The notes beneath the pieces are model-generated. The model ran no database searches. It was not told where the DNA came from and saw only the letters and a list, made by a program, of their open reading frames with translations. The position numbers and the translations under genes were made by a program. Of a stretch of DNA of 57,727 nt, positions 33,153-41,374 are shown piece after piece; position 1 is the stretch's first letter; every line of letters starts with the position of its first letter. The stretch is from Acidobacteriota bacterium (lineage in GTDB: Bacteria; Acidobacteriota; Thermoanaerobaculia; Gp7-AA8), in contig QHVT01000030.1 of NCBI GenBank assembly GCA_003223645.1, forward strand, positions 1-57,727, in the 5' to 3' direction.

Positions 33153-33731
33153 TCAATCGCCCGTCGTCCATTTCTTTCCGTCCCAGCGCAGCACGCTGAT
33201 CCGTGCTGTTTGTCCATCGATGCGGAGGATCGTGGCCCTGTCGCCGTCGGTGAGCACGACCGAGCCATTCGTTGCTTGTCCTTCGCGGGAGAACGAGCAA
33301 AGCTGTGAATTTCCGAATCGCACCGGCAGCCGCAGCGCGAGCGGCTGTCCGTTCATCGGATCGACGACCGTACTCGACGGCACTCCGACGTGCACGGGCG
33401 GATATTGAAAAATCCTCGGCGGCGCAAGCGCGAAGTCGACGCCTTTGTTGATGTCATCATTGAGCACTCCGTCGCCGTCGCCGTCCTCGTACACGGTCCA
33501 GCTCCACAATGCGCCCGCCGGGCGGAAGCGAATCGCGACATTGCGGTCGTGCGTGATCGCGGTGAGCCGCACGCGCTGAAACAGCGCGCGCAGTTCCGCG
33601 GTGCCGGTGGCGAGCGCGATGTCGCGCCGCGCGCTCGTCATTGCCGACGTGCCGATCGCGGCGAACATGCCGAGAATTGAGATTACGGTGATCAATTCCA
33701 CGAGAGTTTGTCCCTTTTCGTTGCGTCCCAT
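33153..33731 (-). CDS. GspH/FimT-like pseudopilin
   Basis: A 192-residue prepilin with a short leader MGRNEKG followed by QTLVELITVISILGMFAAIG. The mature first residue is Gln instead of Phe; Glu5 is present. A GspH-like beta-rich domain follows (LFQRVRLTAITHDRNVAIRF; YEDGDGDGVLNDDINKG). The Asp-rich GDGDGVLNDD loop may bind calcium. A strong ribosome binding site (GGAGGA) lies about 5 bases before the ATG. It stands alone, about 1.5 kb from the minor-pilin cluster and separated from it by a toxin pair. Confidence 0.88.
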   Translation of the reverse strand: MGRNEKGQTLVELITVISILGMFAAIGTSAMTSARRDIALATGTAELRALFQRVRLTAITHDRNVAIRFRPAGALWSWTVYEDGDGDGVLNDDINKGVDFALAPPRIFQYPPVHVGVPSSTVVDPMNGQPLALRLPVRFGNSQLCSFSREGQATNGSVVLTDGDRATILRIDGQTARISVLRWDGKKWTTGD

Positions 33732-33875
33732 TCGTTCCTCCGGCGCGGCGGAAGAGCGAGCGGGGTGACAAACGGCACGCCGGCCGGAAGTCGTTTGAGG
33801 AGAGTGAATTCACTGCATGGAGGGACGCGCGGGAATGTCAAAATATTTGGCCGTCTGCGGTACACTGCCCGAAGG

Positions 33876-34631
33876 ATGGACCGCTTCCCCGCGGAGTTCG
33901 ACGACCTGCTCAACCGGCGCGGACGGCGGCTGGTCGCGAATCCTCCCAAGCTCGACGCGCTGATCGCGAAACGGAGCACGCCGATCCTGCTGCTCACCGG
34001 CGTCATCGACAACGGCGTGGCCCGCGACTGTATCCGCCTCCTCGACGAGGCGCTCTATCCACACCTGCGGCGGATGCACTATCGGATTCCGCGCTCTCTG
34101 GTGACGGAGATGAAGGAGAACTACAACGAGCAATTACCGAAGACAATGCGCGTGCGGACGGCGACGTTCGCGTCACGCAAGTCGAAGGTGCTCGATGCCG
34201 CCAGAGAAATCGGACTCGCCGACATGATGATGTCGCAGAGTTTCCTGGCCTTCGCGCAGGCCGTCACCGACCCGCGGTTAGAACGCAATGGCTGGGGACA
34301 GCAGGTGATCTGCTATGAGAACGGCGATTACAGCGGCCCGCACAATGACCACCATCCGGAAAACGAGAGCGAGTGCAACGGCTTCGTCGACCTGCACGTG
34401 ATGTTTTCCAATGACGCAGTCGCCGGCCAGTTACTCGTCTACGAAGACCGCGGCTTCTTGTCGGTCGCACACGACGTCTCGGCACGCGCCGCGATTGCGA
34501 TTTACCGCCTGCCGTTCTGGCATTACACGACGCCGCTCCTGGCGAAGCCGGGCCGCGAGAACAGCGCGCGCCGCTGGCTGCTCCTCGGCTCGTTCGCTTA
34601 TGACCCGCCGCTGAAGAAGCTCGCGTATTGA
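33876..34631 (+). CDS. Possible 2OG-Fe(II) oxygenase-like protein
   Basis: A 251-residue soluble protein. Features include QQVICYENGDYSGPHNDHHPE, split as GDYSGPHNDHHPE, with a candidate H-x-D iron pair, a cupin-like strand series (FVDLHVMFSNDAVAGQLLVYED), and VAHDVSARAAIAIYRLPFWHYTTP with possible second-half His ligands. This is the layout of prolyl-hydroxylase-like double-stranded beta-helix enzymes, but I cannot place the 2OG-binding Arg with certainty. The ATG at 33876 is chosen because sensible sequence begins there. Function is tentative. Confidence 0.65.
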   Translation: MDRFPAEFDDLLNRRGRRLVANPPKLDALIAKRSTPILLLTGVIDNGVARDCIRLLDEALYPHLRRMHYRIPRSLVTEMKENYNEQLPKTMRVRTATFASRKSKVLDAAREIGLADMMMSQSFLAFAQAVTDPRLERNGWGQQVICYENGDYSGPHNDHHPENESECNGFVDLHVMFSNDAVAGQLLVYEDRGFLSVAHDVSARAAIAIYRLPFWHYTTPLLAKPGRENSARRWLLLGSFAYDPPLKKLAY

Positions 34632-34655
34632 AGCGCGATGTTGGCGTCGCGGGGG

Positions 34656-34889
34656 TCAGCCTGCGTCGGTCTTGGCGGCGCGCGGTGGCTCGCCATGTTC
34701 GCTTAGGAATTGTCTCAGCGCGATGTTCACGGTTTCCGAATCGCGGAACACCTTCGCGATATCAGGATCCAGCAGTACGATGTTTGTGCCTTCCCGATAC
34801 CGCTTATAGTATTTCCCCCGTTCGCCTCCACGAAAATCGTACTCGTCCCTCATCTCATCGGCAGGATCAGTTTCATTCGCCTTCTTCAT
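34656..34889 (-). CDS. Antitoxin of a BrnT-type toxin-antitoxin pair
   Basis: A 77-residue protein. The N-terminal MKKANETDPADEMRDEYDF is acidic, followed by GGERGKYYKRYREGTN and a ribbon-helix-helix-like C-terminus (IVLLDPDIAKVFRDSETVN). The order toxin then antitoxin, with a 17-base overlap, is typical of brnT-brnA systems. It should neutralise the toxin and repress the pair's promoter. It is less similar to classical BrnA than the toxin is to BrnT. Confidence 0.8.
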   Translation of the reverse strand: MKKANETDPADEMRDEYDFRGGERGKYYKRYREGTNIVLLDPDIAKVFRDSETVNIALRQFLSEHGEPPRAAKTDAG

Positions 34890-35151
34890 AAACGTGTCGC
34901 TCGGTCGAGGTGGGTGGTCTTGCGTTGATGATTCTGATCCGATCATCGACATCTTCGGTGTGAGAGACAACGACGAGACGCCCTCGATCGGTCAAACCCA
35001 TCGTTAGATAACGATATTCGGAAATCGAATGGTCCGGATCGGAGATGGTCACTTGCAAAGCATCATCAAAGGCCGTTGATGCTTCCTTGAAACTGATGCC
35101 ATGTTTCTGTTGATTCCATTGATCCTTCTTCGGATTCCACTCGAACTGCAT
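34873..35151 (-). CDS. brnT: BrnT-family ribonuclease toxin
   Basis: A 92-residue protein with the BrnT signatures FEWNPKKDQWNQQKHGISFKEA (FEWDxxKxxxNxxKHGVxFxxA), shown in part as FEWNPKKDQWNQQKHGISF, and YLTMGLTDRGRLVVVSHTE. BrnT is a RelE-like endoribonuclease that inhibits translation. The promoter should lie in 35152-35195, where TAGAAT on the minus strand is a candidate -10. The pair lies between pseudopilin genes, has a lower GC content than its surroundings, and is probably mobile in origin. Confidence 0.9.
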   Translation of the reverse strand: MQFEWNPKKDQWNQQKHGISFKEASTAFDDALQVTISDPDHSISEYRYLTMGLTDRGRLVVVSHTEDVDDRIRIINARPPTSTERHVYEEGE

Positions 35152-35195
35152 CCGATACCTATTCTAACTGCATTGATCTGTCCGGCCCGAGGCGC

Positions 35196-35759
35196 TCACT
35201 CCTTGGTCTGCGCCGTCGTCACGAAGCCTGCCGTGTCCTGCAGGCCGATGTAATACGTGTTGTACCGGACGAGATTCGTATTGGCGTGCAGGCGGATGAC
35301 GGGATTGTTCGTGCTGTGACAGTTGGCATCCAGCCCGCCTTCACGGTCGAAAATGACGTCGACTCCGCTGTTGCTGTCGTAGTCGACGAAGCCGTTTTGG
35401 GTCATGTCCATGTTTTTCAGCGGACGCCACGCATTGGCCAGCGCCGTCGGGCGGTAGCTGCTCCCGACCGGCGTCCAACTGCCCGCGGCATTCATCGGAT
35501 CGCCGGGATTCGTCAGCATGGAAACGAAGTAGCGGTCACCGGTGGTATCGAACGTGACGCGCCATGCTTTGCGCGTGCTCAGCGCGTTCTGCCGTGTCAT
35601 GCGGAGAACGGAGGCGATCTCGCTGGCGGCACTGCGCATGCGGTATTGCGGCGTGAGCTGAAAAATCGCCGGAATGGCCACCAGCGTGATCACGCCCATG
35701 ATCGCAACCACCGTCAACAACTCGGGCAGCGTATAGCCGCGCTGATGTTCTCGTCTCAT
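35196..35759 (-). CDS. FimT/GspH-like minor pilin
   Basis: A 187-residue prepilin with leader MRREHQRG and YTLPELLTVVAIMGVITLVA. Mature position 1 is Tyr and Glu5 is present. A GspH-type domain follows (SEIASVLRMTRQNALSTRKAWRVTF). GGAG lies 8 bases before the ATG, inside the 4-base gap region after pilX. It is the last gene of the minor-pilin operon FimT-PilX-PilW-PilV. Confidence 0.88.
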   Translation of the reverse strand: MRREHQRGYTLPELLTVVAIMGVITLVAIPAIFQLTPQYRMRSAASEIASVLRMTRQNALSTRKAWRVTFDTTGDRYFVSMLTNPGDPMNAAGSWTPVGSSYRPTALANAWRPLKNMDMTQNGFVDYDSNSGVDVIFDREGGLDANCHSTNNPVIRLHANTNLVRYNTYYIGLQDTAGFVTTAQTKE

Positions 35760-35763
35760 CGTC

Positions 35764-37665
35764 TTACTCCGGAACGCTCTTCATCGAGAAGATCTTCGGC
35801 ACCGTCGGCACGCTCCACGGCCAATCCGGCAAGCCGCACAAGCTGCCGTGGTCGCCGTTGTCATTGAAGATCGCAATCGTACTGTCGACCTCATTGTCGA
35901 GATTGATGCGGTTCTCGGCCAGGATGACGCCGAGCATCGCATTCTGCGACTCCGTGGAAAACTGCTCGTGGGTAGCCATGATGCCGGCCGATTCAGGATG
36001 GGTGAGGTTGGTCAGGCAGACGTTGCTCGGCGCGCAGCAGTTGGAATGCGTGTGAATGTCGCGACCCGTGACCCACAGGACGCGATTTTCCAACGCCGGG
36101 TTCCAATAGTGCGTCGACGAGTGCAGGTAGAGCGAGCCCACCGCAATGATCGACATTTTGCCGCCGAACGAGCCATGTTTGAAGAACCGTCCATCGACCA
36201 GGATGGTGGCGCCGTCATAATCGTCGTCGATCTCGAACGTCGTCTTCGCGACGCGGAACTTGTTGAACGGAATGTCGGCATTATCGACTTTCCCGGCGGC
36301 ATCGGTCGCGTCGCCGTCGATGAGGTCGTTCGCCGGTGCGACAATGAACGACGGCGATGCGACGCCGCAGTTCAAGGTCGCACCGCTGGTGCAGCCGGTC
36401 GCGCTCCATTCCTTGTTCACAATGTCCCACTTGTACATGTACGGGGTGTCGCCCGCCGTCCTGGCGGGTTTTGCCGCCGGCGTCGCGCCGGCCGTGTATT
36501 CGAGATTATAGTCCTGACAAAGCGCCAGGCCGCTCAGCCCGCAGACTCGTGGGGACTTGTCGGCGGGGGTGTTGGGATCGCCGTCCGTCCACACCGCATC
36601 CAGCGGGCGCGCGGTCGCCAGAAAATATTTCGACAGACCGGCCGTCGTCACCGGTTTATAGGAAAGATCCCACGGATTGATATAGGGCGAGACGATCGGA
36701 GTCGCGCCGGTCGTGGTGTTGGAGCCCGAGGGGCTGGCCGTGGTTCCGGGAGGCGCGACGGACAGAATGGGAGGAGTTCCGGCGCTGCCGATGACGTTAC
36801 CGATCGATCCGTTTCCATTGGCGAAGATCTGCTCGCAGCCGTCGCCGCAGAGGTTGACGTCGAACGTCACGGGGCCGTTGCCGAACACGGCGGGTTTTCG
36901 GGAATTGTCGCCAATGACGGCCTCCAGGGTCTCGCGCGCGACGACGACGCCGTTCTGGGTCTTGACGGCGGTGACGCGGACGGTGCAGATGCCGTATTGA
37001 TAACCGGCGTCCGACGGGGCTGCATAGAAGGAGATGTCGGTGATCTTCCCGGCATTGGCGTTGTAACCGGCAGTGGACGACCAGCCGAGGAGCGGCGTGT
37101 TGATATTCTTGTCCAGCCAGCACGTCGTCGACGCAATGGGCGTCCCGTTGGGAGTCGCCGGGTTCGTGCAATCGAGTTTCAGATCGTAGACGCCGCCGCC
37201 GGTGGCATAGGTCCCGCCGAACGTCTGGCCCCAGGCATCTTTGAACGGGCCGAGAAAGAATTTGTTGTTGATTCCCGTATAGCGCGACGGCGAGATCGGT
37301 GCCGGCCTGGCGGAGCGCCAGATTCCGATCGCATTGAGCGACGTCTCCGTCGATCCCTCGTCCGTGCCGCAATAGTCGGCCGCCGGCGTCCCGCCGCCGC
37401 AATCGGAGACGTTGCTGCTGTATTTCGGCACGATGTCGCGATTGGTCGGGTCGCGGAACATTTCCTCGACCATATGCACGCCCGCCTCGGCAACCGCGCG
37501 CGCCTGCAATCCGTCGCGATACGACGTCGCCGTGCGCTCCTCGGTGGTCGTGAACGTGACCATGCTCATGCCGAGAATCGACAGCACCATGATCACGATC
37601 ACGGTGATGATGAGCGCGGCGCCGCGTTGCCGCGATTTGGACTGTCTCGAACGTTTCGCGTTCAT
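35764..37665 (-). CDS. PilX-type minor pilin/assembly protein with large passenger domain
   Basis: A 633-residue protein. The N-terminus RQRGAALIITVIVIMVLSILGMSM and the following ERTATSYRDGLQARAVAEAGVHMVEEM are the PilX_N pattern, which lacks the classical FTLIE leader. About 580 residues of beta-rich, Asn/Gly/Thr-rich sequence follow, with several Cys pairs. Family members prime pilus assembly or carry adhesive domains at the tip. The start at 37665 follows GAGGAA; ATGs at 37689 upstream overlap the previous stop. Confidence 0.82.
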   Translation of the reverse strand: MNAKRSRQSKSRQRGAALIITVIVIMVLSILGMSMVTFTTTEERTATSYRDGLQARAVAEAGVHMVEEMFRDPTNRDIVPKYSSNVSDCGGGTPAADYCGTDEGSTETSLNAIGIWRSARPAPISPSRYTGINNKFFLGPFKDAWGQTFGGTYATGGGVYDLKLDCTNPATPNGTPIASTTCWLDKNINTPLLGWSSTAGYNANAGKITDISFYAAPSDAGYQYGICTVRVTAVKTQNGVVVARETLEAVIGDNSRKPAVFGNGPVTFDVNLCGDGCEQIFANGNGSIGNVIGSAGTPPILSVAPPGTTASPSGSNTTTGATPIVSPYINPWDLSYKPVTTAGLSKYFLATARPLDAVWTDGDPNTPADKSPRVCGLSGLALCQDYNLEYTAGATPAAKPARTAGDTPYMYKWDIVNKEWSATGCTSGATLNCGVASPSFIVAPANDLIDGDATDAAGKVDNADIPFNKFRVAKTTFEIDDDYDGATILVDGRFFKHGSFGGKMSIIAVGSLYLHSSTHYWNPALENRVLWVTGRDIHTHSNCCAPSNVCLTNLTHPESAGIMATHEQFSTESQNAMLGVILAENRINLDNEVDSTIAIFNDNGDHGSLCGLPDWPWSVPTVPKIFSMKSVPE

Positions 37666-37685
37666 GGTGATTTCCTCGCTCATCA

Positions 37686-40580
37686 TCAATTACACGCTCC
37701 CGGATTGTTGCTCGTTCCGCCGACCAGGTTGCAGAAGCGCTGGTTCGTGCCGGTAGCCGGACTCGTATACATCAGGCAGATGCTCGTGACCGGCGTGCTG
37801 GTGATCGCGCCGGGGCACTTGTTGTAATCCCACGTCAACGTGATCGTATAAGTCGTCGTGTTGGCGCCGACCACGCCTGCGGTTGCCGGTACGGTCACCA
37901 GGCCGGTGCTGCCGCTGCAGACGCCGCCGGAGGTCGTGCAGCCATTGATCGTGGGACTGACGTTCTTGTTCGTCGGGAAGGTGATGCTTTGCAGCGTCGC
38001 ATCGGCATGCGCGCTGTCCATGGCCCAGTCGACCTTGATCTGCTTGAGCGTCAGGTCTTCCGTCGAGCTCGTATTCGGCACGGTGTAGCTCACGGTCGTG
38101 GTGATGATCTTGTTGCCGCAGCTTCCATTGGGAACGAAACTCGTTGGTCCCGTGGACGTGCTCGTGCCGAGGAGACACGACGGAGTCGGAGGCGCGTCCT
38201 TGATGTAATACACGCCGCTGTAGGTGCAGCCCGTACTGGACGTCGCCTGGACCTCGAGACGGTAAATCGTGAGGTCCTGCTGGTTGAAGTACTGGAAGCG
38301 GAACGGTGCCGTGGTGGTGGTCGTCGGTCCCGTAATGATGTTGCCGGTAACGTCTTCCTTCATCGTGAACGTCACGCTGGAGATCGTCACGCCGGCGGGC
38401 GGCGACACCTGGACGTAGTCCGGATAATCGAGCTCCCACGGATTGATTTGCGAACCGTTGCCGATGGAGGTGCCAGTAGCGGCTACGGTCGGGGTGAACG
38501 TGCAGGTCACGGTGTACCAGTCGGACGAGATCGTGCGAGCGGTGTCGCCGATGTCATTACAGTCGTAGATCGCCTCGACTTTGTAGCGATAGGATGCCGT
38601 CTGGACGCCGAAGCCGGAAGGGTTGATCGGCAGAACGTCCGGCGCAGCAATCTGGTACGTTTCGTAGTAATCACGAGTGCTGATCGAGGTCCATGTGCTG
38701 GGGCTTCCGCTGAGCGCACGCTCGAGGTACAGCCGATAGTGCGCGGTATAGGCCACCGCGCCGGTCGAGTCCTTGAGATCCGGCTGCCATTGCACCGTCA
38801 GAGTGTAATTACCACCGCCGGTCACGACACCAGCGGCGGTCGGTCCCGGTGTCGCCGGCTTTTCGGGAGTCACGCCGGCCCGGGCAAGGTAAGAAGCGGG
38901 CGTGGACCACGCCGCGGAGCCCATTGCACCGATCGAGGCCACCGCGGGCAGCGGCTCGGAGTCGAAGGCGATCGCTCTGTAGAAATAGCGGGCGCAGGGT
39001 GCCGCGGTGTAATCGGTGAGCGCATTGGTGGTCTCGCTCAATGAATTCGTGATCGGCGTGGTATTGGTCATGCTTCCGCCGACCGAGTAATTGTCGACGC
39101 GCGTGCCGCTCGAAGGGTTCGTATCGGACGGATTGAATGCCCCGGTGGCGCCGTTCGTGGCCGTCAGGATCTTGCGATAAACGTGATATTCCCGCAGATC
39201 GGGAGCCTCATGGTTCCACGGAGCCGGCGGGACGCTCGTCGCGCCGCCCGGCATGGTGGTGCAGCTGGCTTGCGTCAGCGTTCCCGTGCTCGTCCGGACG
39301 GGATCCCACGTCAACGCCAGCGTATTGTTGCCCGGAGCGGTGAACTGCAGGTTGCCGATCGCCGACGGAACGCTCTGGCCGGCTTCGTGTGTAGACGTCT
39401 TGGTGACCGACGGCGACGGCAGGCCCGAATAGGCGCCCGATTTTCCGTTCACTGTGAACGTCAGCGGCTGAATGGTCTGATCGGTCAGCGGCTGCTGGTA
39501 GCGGTACGTCGTGGCGCTCAGCGCCATGACCGTGTCATTGACGATCGGCGCCGTGCCCTGGACGTGAATTTCATAATCGGTGACGCCGGCAGTCGGAGAC
39601 GCGCCCCAGGACAAATAGAACGCGCGATCGTGGCCCGAACAGACGGTGAGCGTCGGCGGCGCCTCGATCTCGAGCGGCGGAGCCGCACTGTGGCGTTTTC
39701 CTTTGAGCCCGAGGTTCGATGCAACCACGAACTCGGAGAGCGGGAACTTGCGGTACCGCTTCGTCGCCGCGCCTTCGGCGGGCGTGTAGGTATTCGGATC
39801 GGTGTAGCGGAAATCCGGCTTGTCCGTCATGGTGATGAGATTGACGTCGATTTTGCGAATGAGCGCGCGCTCGGCGCGGTCCGTATCCGCACCGCCATAC
39901 GTCGTCATCGGCGTCCCGTCGGCCTTGGTGTACACGAATGACATGCGGAAGACGTTGTCGGCGACGACTTCATACACAGGGCTGCCGGCGTCACTGAACG
40001 TGACGCGGACCAATTGATACGGCGGGTTCCAGGTCTGGGTGAGGTCCTTCACGCCGGCGCGCACGCTGAGGGATTCTTCGCCGGCCGGCGTCGAGCCGCT
40101 GAGCGTCGCATCGCGTCCACCGGTGGTCGTGGTGTCGAGCCGCATATTGAGGCCGACGGTGTTGACCGTGTCGTCGCCGGGCTTGCGCAGGATGTAGCCG
40201 ACGATCTCGTTGTTGCCGACCGTCACATATGGATGCGCGGTGTTCTGCAGCGCCGTTTCTCTCTGATTGTCGAAATCGCCGCGCACGAACACCGCCGACT
40301 GGTCGGCAAACTCGATCTGCTCGTCGGGGATGTTGCTGGCGCCGACGACGTTGTAGCTGGCGCCGGCGCTGCGCAGCGTGTTCATCATGCGGTCCATTGC
40401 GAATCGCGCGTTCTGCTGCTGGATGGTCGCGGAGTCGGTCGCGATGTACGCGCGGTTCGCCGTGTTGTAGAGCATCAGCGCCGCGAGAAATACGACCGAG
40501 AACACGAGGACGGCGATGAGCGCTTCGGCGAGAGTCATGCCGCGCTCGCGACGGCGACGATTCGTAATGGCGTTCTTCAT
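37686..40580 (-). CDS. PilW-type minor pilin with fibronectin type III-like repeats
   Basis: A 964-residue protein. The leader MKNAITNRRRRERG is followed by MTLAEALIAVLVFSVVFLAA; mature position 1 is Met and Glu5 is present. A PilW-like region comes next (about 30-250: QNARFAMDRMMNTLRSAGA). The rest consists of several FN3-like modules (TVCSGHDRAFYLSWGASPT; AIGNLQFTAPGNNTLALTWD; YTLTVQWQPDLKD) and Thr/Ser-rich C-terminal domains. Most PilW proteins have 200-400 residues, so the passenger is exceptionally large and likely adhesive. AAGGAA precedes the ATG. Confidence 0.85.
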   Translation of the reverse strand: MKNAITNRRRRERGMTLAEALIAVLVFSVVFLAALMLYNTANRAYIATDSATIQQQNARFAMDRMMNTLRSAGASYNVVGASNIPDEQIEFADQSAVFVRGDFDNQRETALQNTAHPYVTVGNNEIVGYILRKPGDDTVNTVGLNMRLDTTTTGGRDATLSGSTPAGEESLSVRAGVKDLTQTWNPPYQLVRVTFSDAGSPVYEVVADNVFRMSFVYTKADGTPMTTYGGADTDRAERALIRKIDVNLITMTDKPDFRYTDPNTYTPAEGAATKRYRKFPLSEFVVASNLGLKGKRHSAAPPLEIEAPPTLTVCSGHDRAFYLSWGASPTAGVTDYEIHVQGTAPIVNDTVMALSATTYRYQQPLTDQTIQPLTFTVNGKSGAYSGLPSPSVTKTSTHEAGQSVPSAIGNLQFTAPGNNTLALTWDPVRTSTGTLTQASCTTMPGGATSVPPAPWNHEAPDLREYHVYRKILTATNGATGAFNPSDTNPSSGTRVDNYSVGGSMTNTTPITNSLSETTNALTDYTAAPCARYFYRAIAFDSEPLPAVASIGAMGSAAWSTPASYLARAGVTPEKPATPGPTAAGVVTGGGNYTLTVQWQPDLKDSTGAVAYTAHYRLYLERALSGSPSTWTSISTRDYYETYQIAAPDVLPINPSGFGVQTASYRYKVEAIYDCNDIGDTARTISSDWYTVTCTFTPTVAATGTSIGNGSQINPWELDYPDYVQVSPPAGVTISSVTFTMKEDVTGNIITGPTTTTTAPFRFQYFNQQDLTIYRLEVQATSSTGCTYSGVYYIKDAPPTPSCLLGTSTSTGPTSFVPNGSCGNKIITTTVSYTVPNTSSTEDLTLKQIKVDWAMDSAHADATLQSITFPTNKNVSPTINGCTTSGGVCSGSTGLVTVPATAGVVGANTTTYTITLTWDYNKCPGAITSTPVTSICLMYTSPATGTNQRFCNLVGGTSNNPGACN

Positions 40581-40594
40581 GATGGTTCCTTGCA

Positions 40595-41155
40595 TTAGAC
40601 GGGAACGGTTTTCAGCTGCATGGTGGAGAGATGGACCTGGCGTGCGCGCGTGCCGAACTCCCACCAGGTGAGATCGACGTCGATGCGCACGATCGTGCAG
40701 TCGGCGAACGTCGGAGTGGCGCCGGTTTTCACCGGCGTCATCGTAACGGTCAGCGTCGCCGGACGCCCCGCGCTACCGGGCAAATCGGAGTTGACCAGGA
40801 GAGTGCGGATTGCGTTGCGCGTTGCCTCGACGGCCGTCGGCGTCGCGCCGCCTTCCGCCGCCGGACTGACGCCCGTATCGGTGTTGTCGGGCTGCGTCTT
40901 CGACCACGTGCGCACGGCCGATGTATCCGTGTCGCCGGCTCCGAAGAGGTCCTGCGGCTTCTGCTGGTTGACGCGATCGAGCGCCGATTGCGCGACCGCC
41001 GCGGCCTGCGTCATCTTCTTGCCGCCGTACGCGCGCCGCACGCCGGCGGTCACGAGTCCGAACACCGCGAGGATGATGACCGCCATCAACGCGACCGCAA
41101 TCAACACCTCGGCGAGACTGAATCCTCGCGAAGAACGAGCTTGACGTCGATTCAT
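40595..41155 (-). CDS. PilV-type minor pilin
   Basis: A 186-residue prepilin with leader MNRRQARSSRG and FSLAEVLIAVALMAVIILAVFG (Glu5 present), then AAVAQSALDRVNQQKP. It is the first gene of the minor-pilin operon. AAGGAG lies 7 bases before the ATG. The promoter must be in 41156-41300. Confidence 0.9.
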   Translation of the reverse strand: MNRRQARSSRGFSLAEVLIAVALMAVIILAVFGLVTAGVRRAYGGKKMTQAAAVAQSALDRVNQQKPQDLFGAGDTDTSAVRTWSKTQPDNTDTGVSPAAEGGATPTAVEATRNAIRTLLVNSDLPGSAGRPATLTVTMTPVKTGATPTFADCTIVRIDVDLTWWEFGTRARQVHLSTMQLKTVPV

Positions 41156-41299
41156 AGGCGCGCTCCTTGTGCGAGCGAAGTGCCACGGCTGATCGCGCTT
41201 CGTTAAGTGGCTGTGGTTAGGTAGGTTAAGTGCGATGAGGCTCGATGGCGCTAAGGAACGGTGCTGATGGTATTGTTACTTTTCGTAACAGGCACGGGG
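41156..41299. other. Upstream region of the minor-pilin operon
   Basis: No gene is seen. It contains a small hairpin GTTAC-TTTTC-GTAAC (41275-41289). A sequence resembling a sigma-54 -24/-12 element (TGGCAC...TCGCA on the minus strand near 41172-41187) is too close to the start codon to be convincing. Confidence 0.4.
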
Positions 41300-41374
41300 T
41301 AGGACAGATAGGACATTTTAGGACATTCTAGGACGTCGTAGGACGTCATACCGATGTCCTATCCTGTCCTATAG
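41300..41374. repeat. Inverted array of TAGGACATT-type decamers
   Basis: Five units, TAGGACAGA, TAGGACATTT, TAGGACATTC, TAGGACGTCG and TAGGACGTCA (41300-41349), then the complementary ATGTCCTATCCTGTCCTATAG arm (41354-41374). The stop codon of the histidine kinase (41359-41361) and its last codons lie in the right arm. Confidence 0.88.

Noticed and set aside
41172-41187. Sigma-54-like element TGGCAC-N5-TCGCA upstream of pilV
   Set aside because: The spacing of GG and GC is right, but transcription would start at or beyond the ribosome binding site, only a few bases before the ATG. Probably chance.
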